A stretch of 25,685 bases of DNA. It comes from a virus. This document shows positions 8,391-14,741 of this stretch, piece by piece. Position 1 is the first letter of the stretch, and every line of letters begins with the position of its first letter. The notes under the pieces were generated by a model that had not been told where the DNA came from, did no database searches, and was given only the letters and a program-made list of their open reading frames with translations. The position numbers were made by a program, and so were the translations under genes. The stretch lies in the IMG/VR virus record IMGVR_UViG_3300022562_002149, positions 1 to 25,685 of that record; one strand, written 5' to 3'.

Positions 8391-11300
8391 AGGGTCGCGG
8401 CGCGGGCGCGGTAGCGGATCTCCCAGCGGCCCGACTGGACGAAGCTCGGGAAGGGGGACTCGTTCACGAGGGTGCAGTCGATCTCCTTGGAGTTCCCGAT
8501 GATGAAGAAGGACGCTCCCCCAGTGTACAGGCCCAGGGTGCCGGAGAGCAGGAGGCCCGTTCCGAGGCCGGCGGCCGTGAACGTCTCGGTCGTGGTCGGG
8601 CGCAGGTCCCGGGCCACCGAGCACTTGAGGATGGCCGTGTCGGCCAGATACAGGTGCAGCTGGTGGACGTCCACGGGGGCGCCCACGCGGGGGACGAGGC
8701 CCTGCTCGCGGCCCTCCTGGACGACCGGCTCGCTCAGGACGACGCGCATGTCGAAGCGCTCCCCGATGTAGAGCTGGGCCGCGGAGAAGTCGTCGGACAC
8801 GGTGATCGTGTTCGAGGTCTGGGCGATGATCGGAACCAGGAGCCCCGAGGCGCGGTCGACCACCTGCATCGTGGCCGTGCCGGAGATCGTGTAGGGGAGC
8901 GTCAGGACGGTCTCGTCCGGGCCCCCCGAGTAGACGGCGGTGACCTGGGTCTCGTTCAGGCGGCGGTCCAGGAGAGCAATCGGGAGGCCGTTGTCCTCCT
9001 CGAGCTCGGTGGTCGTGGAGAGGGCCTCCAGGTGGACTCCGTCCGAGCGCTCCACGACCAGGCGGGCGTCGTCGCCGAGGAACCCGATGCCGAGCACGCT
9101 GGCCCCCGCGTCGAAGGTCCACTTGAAGGAGGCCGACTGGAGGAGGCTCTCGTCCGTGGCGTAGAAGGCCTGGTGCACGCCCAGGCGGGACAGGTCGGCG
9201 TCCGTCTGGATGAGGGTCAGGTTCGTCAGGGTCGAGTGGGCCATCCGCAGGCCGGCGCCGGGGTGGTAGCGCGGGCAGGCGGTCGTGAGCTCCTCGACGG
9301 AGAAGACGGTGGCGTCCTTGACGAGGGAAGCGAACAGGAGGCCGGTGAAGGCGCCCGTCTGGCGGGCGAAGAGGATGCCGCGGTCCCATCCCACGGGGCG
9401 GACCTGGGGCAGGTTCTCGAACGCCCTGACGGGCGCTAGCTGGGCGGTGGAGGGGGACAGGACCGGCTCCGCCAGGAGCTCGAACTGGTCGCGCTCGCTG
9501 ATGATGAGGCAGCGGTCGGCGGTCAGGCCCACGTTGCGGAACTTCCCGCTGTTCTGGATGCCCGAGCTGATGTCGATGGGGTCCGTGTCGAGGAGGCTGC
9601 GGACGGTGGTCCGCCAGAGGTTGAAGATCTCCTCCGCCTCGGACAGGATAACGTGGTCGTTCGTCAGGAAGCCCAGGCGCCCGCGGTACAGGAACATCTC
9701 GGCGATCTTCTCGCCGATGAACGAGGGGGCCGGGTTCGAGGTGTCGTCGCCCACGAGGCGGTCGTCCCACGGGCAGGGGCCCACGTCGAAGTACACCTGG
9801 CCCGGGATGGTGGTGATCGTCCCGGCCGCGTCGTCGATCAGGCGGCGGACCCGATGGGGGAGCGTGTCCCCGGGGAGGGTGATGGGGATGCCCGGGGCGG
9901 GGCACTCGACCCAGTGGCCCTTGTAGAAGTTGTCGGCCTCGAGCTCGAACTTGACGTAGTAGTCGTCCTCGACGCTGACGGCGTCCCCGATGACCTTGGC
10001 CACCGGATCCGCGTTGTCGGGTAGGACGACAGGCAGGTCGGTGAGGTCTTTCACCTCGCCCCCGTCCGAACGGAAGGCCACGAGCAACGTGTCGCCCTGG
10101 CCGTCGTGGGCCGTGACGTCGTTGAAGACCTCGGTCCCGTCCACGAGCTGGAAGGCCGAGCCCACGGGCGTGCTGGCGATGAAGAAGGCCCCGGCCGTGA
10201 TGGCCGTGCTCAGCTGGGTGGCGATCGTCTCCGTTTCCGCCGTCGTCGTGGTGCCGGGGGTGTAGGAGTAGAGGCGGTCCGGGCCCCCGGCCTTGCGGAT
10301 GACGACCGTGTAGGGTATGTCCACCTGGCCGCCGACCTTCACGAAGACGATGGCCTTCTGGTGGCCGAGGCCGTCGTAGCTCGAGCCGGTCACGGGGCCG
10401 ACCGTCTGCTCCGTGTTCAGGATGAAGGTGTTGTCCGCGGCGGTCAGGGGGCGGAACAGGTCCGGCCGCGTGTACAGGTAGCTCGGGGCGGTCTGGACAC
10501 TGTCGTGCACCCGGGCCCCGAAGAGGAGGGCGTTCTTGTTCTCGGGGGTGGCCGCGTTCGTGTGGAAGCGGATCCGGAACTGGCGGGCACCGCCCGCAGC
10601 CAGCCAGCCCGGCGGGGGGAAGCCGGCGGAGGCCGTCACCACGATCACGCAGCGATACCAGCCGTTGCCGTGGTCCTCGACGTAGGCCGAGACCGTGGAC
10701 CCGGTGGTGATCGTCGTGCCGACCGTCACGACGCCCCCGGCGCTGATGTCGAAGCGCGCCCCGGCGTAGTTCGTGAGGAAGGGGTCGTTCAGGAGCATCA
10801 GCTCCACGTCGTTGATCGCGGTCGCGTTCTTCTTCACGAAGACGGAGGCGACGTTGTAGACGGAGAAGAGCCCCGCGACCTGGTAGATGTCGCTGATGCT
10901 CGAGACGGCGTCGTTGCCCACGAGGGCGACCGTGTCCGAGGTGACCGCGCTGGCGCTCTGGAAGCGGCCGAAGCCAAACGGCCCCCGGCCCGCGACGTAG
11001 GAGACGACGCTGTTGCCGACGGCCGAGAGCCACCCGCCGCCGAGCACGAAGTCCTCGTCCGAGGTGAGCTCGCCACCCGCCCGGCGGGGGTTCAGGTACG
11101 AGATGGGGGTCCCGCTGCCGACGGCCCCGCGCCCGACGTCCGTCGAGGTCCCGTTCCACTTCACCGGGTACTCCTCCCCGGTGTCCGCGTTGAACGCCCG
11201 GAGCCGGCGCTCGCCGATGAGGAGCTGGTAGCGCTCAGTCTCGTCGCGGCTGATCAGGTGGGTCTGGATGACGGACTCGAGGCCGGTCACCAGGCGCCGG

Positions 11301-11452
11301 ATGTGGCGCGAGCCCTTGCGCTTGCCGAGGCCGTTGACGACGTGGAGGATGACGTTCTCGGCCTCGGTCACCTGGCCGGGCAGGCGGGCGGCCGGGGGCT
11401 GCTGGCTGACCCCGCCCAGGAGGTGGGGGATCGGCAGCTCGTGGAGGGGCAC
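8387..11452 (-). CDS. Tail tubular protein B (gp12-like) with large insertion (1021 aa)
   Basis: Forms the tail nozzle and lower tube of T7-like virions. Residues 8-50 carry the family signature (PHLLGGVSQQPPAARLPGQ, later ENVILHVVNGLGKRKGS), equal to the GGISQQ...QKRPP region of T7 gp12. Later landmarks also match: DLFRPLTAADNTFILN (331-346; T7 DLRMVTVADYTFIVN) and the segment with FIGEKIAEMFLYRGRLGFL, SEAEEIFNLWR and TDPIDISS. Between residues about 98 and 328 lies an insertion absent from T7 gp12 (794 aa); without it this protein would be about 790 aa. The GTG start follows the tail tubular protein A stop directly (TAG then GTG). The insertion is annotated separately. Confidence 0.93.
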   Translation of the reverse strand: MPLHELPIPHLLGGVSQQPPAARLPGQVTEAENVILHVVNGLGKRKGSRHIRRLVTGLESVIQTHLISRDETERYQLLIGERRLRAFNADTGEEYPVKWNGTSTDVGRGAVGSGTPISYLNPRRAGGELTSDEDFVLGGGWLSAVGNSVVSYVAGRGPFGFGRFQSASAVTSDTVALVGNDAVSSISDIYQVAGLFSVYNVASVFVKKNATAINDVELMLLNDPFLTNYAGARFDISAGGVVTVGTTITTGSTVSAYVEDHGNGWYRCVIVVTASAGFPPPGWLAAGGARQFRIRFHTNAATPENKNALLFGARVHDSVQTAPSYLYTRPDLFRPLTAADNTFILNTEQTVGPVTGSSYDGLGHQKAIVFVKVGGQVDIPYTVVIRKAGGPDRLYSYTPGTTTTAETETIATQLSTAITAGAFFIASTPVGSAFQLVDGTEVFNDVTAHDGQGDTLLVAFRSDGGEVKDLTDLPVVLPDNADPVAKVIGDAVSVEDDYYVKFELEADNFYKGHWVECPAPGIPITLPGDTLPHRVRRLIDDAAGTITTIPGQVYFDVGPCPWDDRLVGDDTSNPAPSFIGEKIAEMFLYRGRLGFLTNDHVILSEAEEIFNLWRTTVRSLLDTDPIDISSGIQNSGKFRNVGLTADRCLIISERDQFELLAEPVLSPSTAQLAPVRAFENLPQVRPVGWDRGILFARQTGAFTGLLFASLVKDATVFSVEELTTACPRYHPGAGLRMAHSTLTNLTLIQTDADLSRLGVHQAFYATDESLLQSASFKWTFDAGASVLGIGFLGDDARLVVERSDGVHLEALSTTTELEEDNGLPIALLDRRLNETQVTAVYSGGPDETVLTLPYTISGTATMQVVDRASGLLVPIIAQTSNTITVSDDFSAAQLYIGERFDMRVVLSEPVVQEGREQGLVPRVGAPVDVHQLHLYLADTAILKCSVARDLRPTTTETFTAAGLGTGLLLSGTLGLYTGGASFFIIGNSKEIDCTLVNESPFPSFVQSGRWEIRYRARAATL
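10469..11161 (-). other. Inserted jelly-roll / carbohydrate-binding-like domain inside tail tubular protein B
   Basis: Domain covering residues about 98-328 of the gp12-like protein. It is Gly/Ser/Val-rich and shows the arrangement common in phage tail-fibre and tail-spike carbohydrate-binding modules: FSVYNVASVFVKKNATAIND, then ARFDISAGGVVTV, then the strand GNGWYRCVIVVTASAG, then RIRFHTNAA, LLFGARVHDSVQTAPSYLYT. The last two correspond to the familiar 'GWYRC...V.L.GAQLE.G...TSYI.T' pattern. Its flanks are the contiguous T7 gp12 sequence (…EEYPVKWNG before, DLFRPL after). Domain recognition is from remembered patterns, not a search. Confidence 0.65.
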
Positions 11453-12109
11453 CTAGATGCTCTCGAGGTTGTCGAGGGGGGACCGGCGGCGCACGATCTG
11501 GCGGATGCCCGGCGCGTTGAGGAGGTTCACGTCGTGCGTGTCGAGCTCCTCCTTGGCGAGGATCTGCAGCGCCCGCGCCTCGTCGTCGGCGGAGAAGCGG
11601 TACTGCTGCGGGTCCGTGATCAGGCGGGCCTGGGTCGTCCGGCCGGCCTTGATCGTCACGTAGTGGCGGAAGGAGTCCGGCGTGTGGTCGAAGTCCAGGA
11701 GGCGGACCAGGTCGACGCGCACGTCGCCCACGGCGGAGAAGTCGTAGGGGTCCTCGTCGCGGCGGGCGGCCAGCTTGTCGTACAGCTTCATCTCCCCGTC
11801 GTCGGGGTCCACCCGCATGGCGATGTCGGTGCCGTAGCTGCCCCAGGACAGGCGCTTGGCGTTGTCGACGCGGGCCACGTCGTCGGTGAGGAAGACGTCC
11901 CCGTTCACGTCCGGGGTCAGCTTGACGCTGTACTCCGAGTTGAAGTGCCAGCCGATCAGCTGGACGTGACGGTTCTGGAAGTCCAGCTCCGCGAGGGCGA
12001 TCGCCGCGTCCGGCGACAGGTCAGCCGGGGCCAGGCTCGAGACCGGCATGCGGCCGAGCATCCGGAGGATGGTGTTCACGGCCTCGAGCTGGGTGAGACG
12101 GGCGGGCAT
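11453..12109 (-). CDS. Tail tubular protein A (gp11-like, 218 aa)
   Basis: Adaptor ring between portal and nozzle. The start RLTQLEAVNTILRMLGRMPV is typical of the family ('E.VN.iL...G..PV..L'). Residues around 49-57 give the hallmark QLIGWHFNSEY, equal to the GW.FN.E motif of T7 gp11. The later segment with LYDKLAARRDED and VDLVRLLDFDHTPDSFRHYV follows the family order. Length is 218 aa (T7 gp11 has 196). The ATG at 12109 has no obvious Shine-Dalgarno. It is preceded by the hairpin at 12131-12163, so it probably depends on read-through of that hairpin or on another promoter. Confidence 0.93.
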   Translation of the reverse strand: MPARLTQLEAVNTILRMLGRMPVSSLAPADLSPDAAIALAELDFQNRHVQLIGWHFNSEYSVKLTPDVNGDVFLTDDVARVDNAKRLSWGSYGTDIAMRVDPDDGEMKLYDKLAARRDEDPYDFSAVGDVRVDLVRLLDFDHTPDSFRHYVTIKAGRTTQARLITDPQQYRFSADDEARALQILAKEELDTHDVNLLNAPGIRQIVRRRSPLDNLESI

Positions 12110-12130
12110 AGGGCGAAGCTGGTGAGAGGT

Positions 12131-12163
12131 GCCCGCCCCCGGAAGGGGGAACCGGGAGCGGGC
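12131..12163 (-). terminator. Strong hairpin between capsid and gp11-like gene (candidate late terminator)
   Basis: On the minus strand the arms are GCCCGCTCCCGG and CCGGGGGCGGGC with a 9-nt loop (TTCCCCCTT): 12 base pairs with one T-G wobble. It starts 9 nt after the capsid stop codon and is the strongest inverted repeat I found. In T7 the late terminator lies at this same place, directly after gene 10, and gives capsid-high, tail-low expression. No U-tract follows (the next bases are ACCTCTCACC), so it may be an inefficient terminator, an RNA-stabilising hairpin or a processing site. Confidence 0.55.
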
Positions 12164-12172
12164 GGGGGAAGG

Positions 12173-13228
12173 TCAGACGGTCGTGATCTCGGCACACGCC
12201 TCGGGGCGCAGCCACGACAGACCACAGATCTTCTTGGCGAGGACGAGCGTGGACTGGTACTCGATCATGTACTCAGACTCCACCGACATGCCCTGCATCT
12301 GCAGGGACGCGATCGCGCTCTTGTGGAACGCCACCGCGACGGTGTTCTCGTAGTGGCCGGCAACCACCGCGCCACCGCCGTTGGCGTTGGCCGGGGCGGA
12401 GCCGCCCGAGTAGATGTTGAGGCAGCCACTGAGGTTGCCCGCCGACAGGTCCGTGCCCGGCACGTGCGTGCTGACATGGATCTGGAAGCCGGCCACGCGG
12501 AAGACCGTGCCGTCAGCGAAGTCGCCGTTCGAACCCTGGTTCCAGTCCCGGTTCAGCAGGTCGGTCTGCTGGACGAGGTTGGAGTAGGCCTGCGGGGAGA
12601 CGATGACGTGACGGTCCCGACGCGGGACGAACTTCTCATCGAACGCCCGCTGCAGATCGAACAGGGTGGCCACAGCCGAGGACCCGTTCGTGTTGAAGTC
12701 GGCGTCGATCCGGCGGATACCGGAGCGATCGTTGTCGGGACCCGTGGCCGTGATGAGCGACGCGGAGCGGGCTCCGTTCGCCACCATGAGCAGGGCACGA
12801 CGGTCGTACTCCTCCGCGACACCGCGACCCAGCTCTTGGGCGTGCATGGAGCGCACGTCGTAGCTGGCCCGCAGCTCGTCGAACTCGGTGATCAGCGACG
12901 GCGCGATGAGCGGGCCGTCGACGAACACTTCCTTCTCCGCATGCTTGATGCGGTTCATGAAGGCCGAGTCCTGGAGGATGTTGGTGATGTCGGCCGAAGC
13001 GTCGGGCAGGAGGCCCGCCGCCGCAGCACGACCCATGACAGGGAACTGGGCGCTCTTCTGGCGGGACGCGGTACGCGACATGACCAGGGGCATCATGACG
13101 TTGTACTCGTCGAACGCCTCGAGCACTTCGTTGGCGAAGAGTTTCAGGAAGATCGTCGAGGCAGCCGACTCCGTTGCGAAGGAGTTGTTGACGCTACCGG
13201 GACGAGAGAGCAGCGCGGAATCAACCAC
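12173..13228 (-). CDS. Major capsid protein (gp10-like, HK97 fold, 351 aa)
   Basis: Builds the icosahedral shell. Landmarks shared with T7 gp10 in the same order: FLKLFANEVLEAFDEYNV near residue 30, KSAQFPVMGRAAAAG (T7 GKSAQFPVLGRTQAA), FVDGPLIAP, YDVRSMHAQELGRGVAEEYD (T7 YDVRSEYTSQLGESLA), then FKx-free beta segments and a C-terminal LSWLRPEACAEI (T7 GGLRPEAAGAV). The start is a GTG at 13228, chosen because AAGGAG lies 7 nt upstream; this is the best ribosome binding site in the window and fits the most highly translated gene. No readable slippery site or extended second form (as in T7 10B) was identified. Confidence 0.95.
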   Translation of the reverse strand: MVDSALLSRPGSVNNSFATESAASTIFLKLFANEVLEAFDEYNVMMPLVMSRTASRQKSAQFPVMGRAAAAGLLPDASADITNILQDSAFMNRIKHAEKEVFVDGPLIAPSLITEFDELRASYDVRSMHAQELGRGVAEEYDRRALLMVANGARSASLITATGPDNDRSGIRRIDADFNTNGSSAVATLFDLQRAFDEKFVPRRDRHVIVSPQAYSNLVQQTDLLNRDWNQGSNGDFADGTVFRVAGFQIHVSTHVPGTDLSAGNLSGCLNIYSGGSAPANANGGGAVVAGHYENTVAVAFHKSAIASLQMQGMSVESEYMIEYQSTLVLAKKICGLSWLRPEACAEITTV

Positions 13229-13235
13229 GGATGCG

Positions 13236-13241
13236 CTCCTT
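13236..13241 (-). promoter_or_regulatory. Strong Shine-Dalgarno of the capsid gene
   Basis: AAGGAG on the minus strand, 7 nt before the GTG of the capsid gene. Most other genes here have weak or no Shine-Dalgarno and rely on stop/start overlaps, so this site decides the start and marks the gene for high, independent translation. Confidence 0.85.
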
Positions 13242-13341
13242 GGGGATACCCTGTCAGGCCGAGGGCGCCTGCGCAGAGTCTGGGGTCAGAGGGATGGGGA
13301 GTCCGACTGTCCTCGTAACCTGGCTCGAGTCGCTGACCGGT

Positions 13342-13366
13342 TGTCCGCCGTAGCGGGCCGCGGACA
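13342..13366 (-). other. Hairpin in capsid leader (7-bp stem, 11-nt loop)
   Basis: Perfect inverted repeat TGTCCGC (13342-13348) / GCGGACA (13360-13366) with an 11-nt loop. It lies in non-coding DNA midway through the capsid leader, where it could be an RNA processing or stability element. Confidence 0.45.
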
Positions 13367-13390
13367 CAGACTGGATCGTAGGTGTGTCGT

Positions 13391-13406
13391 GCTGGAAGCC
13401 TCCAGC
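13391..13406 (-). other. Hairpin in capsid leader (6-bp stem, GGCT tetraloop)
   Basis: On the minus strand GCTGGA-GGCT-TCCAGC, perfect pairing with a four-base loop. No U-tract follows, so it is not a textbook terminator. It is the second of three inverted repeats in the same leader. Confidence 0.45.
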
Positions 13407-13462
13407 GGGGTGTAAGGGTGCTCCCCTACTTGTTTGCGCGACCGTCCATGGTGGTCCGCGCA

Positions 13463-13482
13463 GGCGCCGGGGAGCGGGCGCC
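13463..13482 (-). terminator. GC hairpin just after the decoration-like gene
   Basis: GGCGCC (13463-13468) and GGCGCC (13477-13482) around an 8-nt loop, 6 nt after the stop of the preceding gene. Being short and fully GC it could form by chance in this GC-rich DNA. Its position at a gene end and the start of the leader is the only support for a terminator or processing role. Confidence 0.25.
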
Positions 13483-13488
13483 GTTGTG

Positions 13489-14019
13489 CTACTCGACGTT
13501 GCCCAGGCGGGTGACCTGGATGTAGCTGCCCGGGCGAATCGTGCCCGTGGCGCCGGCCGTGTGCCAGGCGACGTGGAGCTCGAGGACGCGGGCCGACGTG
13601 ACCGTCAGGAGGACCTTCGTGTGGAAGCCCGTGCTCGAGGCGCTGAGGAGGACGGCGCCCTGGATGGCGTCGAGCTCGAGGTCAGGCGTGGCCGCGGCGG
13701 CCTGCGTCAGGGCGACGCCGAAGTCCGAGTCCGTACCGCCTTCCTGGAGCAGGAGACTCACCTCCACCTCGTACACGCCCGGCTCGAGGTTGATCCGGTC
13801 GTTCGCGTCGTCGAGGCTGATGCTGCCCTGGGTCAGGCTCAGCCCCTTCGGGGACAGGGCCTTGCTCGACTGGGCGGCCGAGAGGGCGATCTTGGAGCCC
13901 GCAGCGGGGAAGGAGCCGGCGGCGACGACGGTGGGCGTGACGGCGGCGGAGAAGCGGTGGAGGAGCGTCGTCGGGTAGACGGGCTCCTTCGTGAAGGGTT
14001 CGTACTGGCGTCCGGACAT
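13489..14019 (-). CDS. Beta-rich protein, possible capsid decoration or head-fibre protein (176 aa)
   Basis: Not a T7 homologue that I recognise. After an N-terminal tail (MSGRQYEPFTKEPVYPTTLL) the protein is strand-rich and small-residue-rich. Residues 67-95 (SISLDDANDRINLEPGVYEV) and the end (GSYIQVTRLG, 164-173) resemble C1q/TNF-like beta-sandwich domains, whose last strand often reads 'GSyl.V.rLg' and whose 'G.Y.v...l' strand sits mid-domain. Such domains are common in phage head fibres and decoration proteins. The gene lies between scaffold-side genes and the capsid gene, which favours a head role. It starts ATG at 14019, 9 nt after the lipoprotein-like stop, without a clear Shine-Dalgarno. 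The function is inferred. Confidence 0.6.
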   Translation of the reverse strand: MSGRQYEPFTKEPVYPTTLLHRFSAAVTPTVVAAGSFPAAGSKIALSAAQSSKALSPKGLSLTQGSISLDDANDRINLEPGVYEVEVSLLLQEGGTDSDFGVALTQAAAATPDLELDAIQGAVLLSASSTGFHTKVLLTVTSARVLELHVAWHTAGATGTIRPGSYIQVTRLGNVE

Positions 14020-14028
14020 GGGAGTGGA

Positions 14029-14481
14029 TCAGGCTTGGGGTTGGTCGGCCGCGGCGGCGCTCTCGGGGCTGGAGTGAGAGACCCCCCACGCCTTGAGGAC
14101 ATCGCCCGCGGCAACGGCCAGCTGACCGCGGGAGAGGGACTTTACGGAGTTCGTGTAGTGCTTGCGGCCCCGCTTGCCGAGCAGGGGGACCAGGGCCTGG
14201 GCGAGGGCCCCGAGCCCGAGGGGTTCGAGCAGGTCGGTGAACGGGAGCGCCCGGTGGCGCAGGATCTCGCTCTCGATGGCGGCGAGCTTGGCCTCGGCCT
14301 CCTGGTCGTCCAGGGGGCTCGGCGTCTTCTGGGCCTCCTCGAGCTCCTGCTGGGCGGCCTCCCAGCGCTCCACCAGGGGGAGCGGGTCGGACGCGACCGG
14401 GGCTCCGCTGCAACTGACGAAGGCCATCGCGCAACAGAGCAGGATGGCGTAGGCGGCGAGGATGAAGGCGAATCGGCGCAT
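14029..14481 (-). CDS. Lipoprotein-like small membrane protein (150 aa)
   Basis: It starts MRRFAFILAAYAILLCCAMA followed by FVSCSGAP: a two-Arg n-region, an apolar core of about 17 residues and a cysteine at residue 24 preceded by Phe-Val-Ser, close to a lipobox. Residues 35-75 are an acidic, heptad-like helix (ERWEAAQQELEEAQKT), and 88-101 form a second apolar Gly/Leu segment (LGLGALAQALVPLL) followed by KRGRKHYTN. I do not recognise the family. A lipid-anchored envelope protein acting in lysis (outer spanin-like) or in superinfection exclusion would fit, but neither is shown. The ATG at 14481 has GGGAG (14487-14491) 5 nt upstream; upstream in-frame starts lie inside the preceding gene and lack such a site. 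Confidence 0.65.
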   Translation of the reverse strand: MRRFAFILAAYAILLCCAMAFVSCSGAPVASDPLPLVERWEAAQQELEEAQKTPSPLDDQEAEAKLAAIESEILRHRALPFTDLLEPLGLGALAQALVPLLGKRGRKHYTNSVKSLSRGQLAVAAGDVLKAWGVSHSSPESAAAADQPQA

Positions 14482-14483
14482 GG

Positions 14484-14741
14484 TTACTCCCAGCGGCTGA
14501 TGGCCTTCACGGCCCAGCTCAGTGAATTGTCGAGGGACTTGAGGGCTTCGTCCTGCTCCCACGAGGGCGGGATGCTGGACACGATGTGGCGGGCGAAGAG
14601 GCGGGCGTGCTCGCGGATGGACTTGATCCGGACGACCTGCTCCTCCGAGAGGGCGGGCACGCCGGAGTCGCCGAAGCGATGGTCCACGAGCCCCTTACTC
14701 ACCTCGTCCGAGTAGTCGGTCGGTGGCACGTAGGGACTCAC
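14484..14741 (-). CDS. Acb2/Tad1-hairpin-like small protein (85 aa), putative anti-CBASS/anti-Thoeris sponge
   Basis: It starts at the GTG at 14741, sharing one base with the scaffold stop (TAGTG). After a short variable N-terminus comes VDHRFGD (19-25), a helix EEQVVRIKSIREHARLFARH (33-52), a turn with IPPSWEQDEA (57-66), and a second helix LKSLDNSLSWAVKAISRWE (67-85). This helix-turn-helix with 'RFG/RFTYH…IR..A..lA..I….P.sRE.slAl..Le.a..WanaAIa' is the pattern I know from small phage proteins placed in the Acb2/Tad1 hairpin family, whose studied members bind cyclic-nucleotide immune signals. Family membership is my recollection. Ligand binding is inference. Lying in the capsid operon, it would be made with the virion proteins. 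Confidence 0.6.
   Translation of the reverse strand: MSPYVPPTDYSDEVSKGLVDHRFGDSGVPALSEEQVVRIKSIREHARLFARHIVSSIPPSWEQDEALKSLDNSLSWAVKAISRWE

Larger units (their letters stand above)
13229..13488 (-). promoter_or_regulatory. 260-nt non-coding leader of the capsid gene with hairpins
   Basis: This is the only sizeable intergenic gap in the window; all other junctions are overlaps or gaps of under about 65 nt. Going down the minus strand it holds a GGCGCC/GGCGCC inverted repeat (13463-13482), a perfect 6-bp hairpin with GGCT tetraloop (13391-13406), a perfect 7-bp hairpin TGTCCGC/GCGGACA (13342-13366), and the capsid Shine-Dalgarno. In T7 the corresponding gap carries the strongest class III promoter and an RNase III site. 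I expect a phage promoter here, but I cannot define one without a second copy to compare. Confidence 0.6.

Noticed and set aside
7932-11159. Reading the gp13-like frame as one 1075-aa protein
   Set aside because: All but the last 152 codons overlap the tail tubular protein B gene and give Arg/Pro/His-rich shadow sequence; protein-like sequence begins at the GTG at 8390.
13424-13438. T7-type promoter candidate ACAAGTAGGGGAGCA on the minus strand in the capsid leader
   Set aside because: It resembles the initiation end of T7 promoters (TAGGGAG) only. The similar ACAAGTAGAGGGGA near 18685 includes a Lys-stop codon pair, so the match is likely chance, and no third copy was found.
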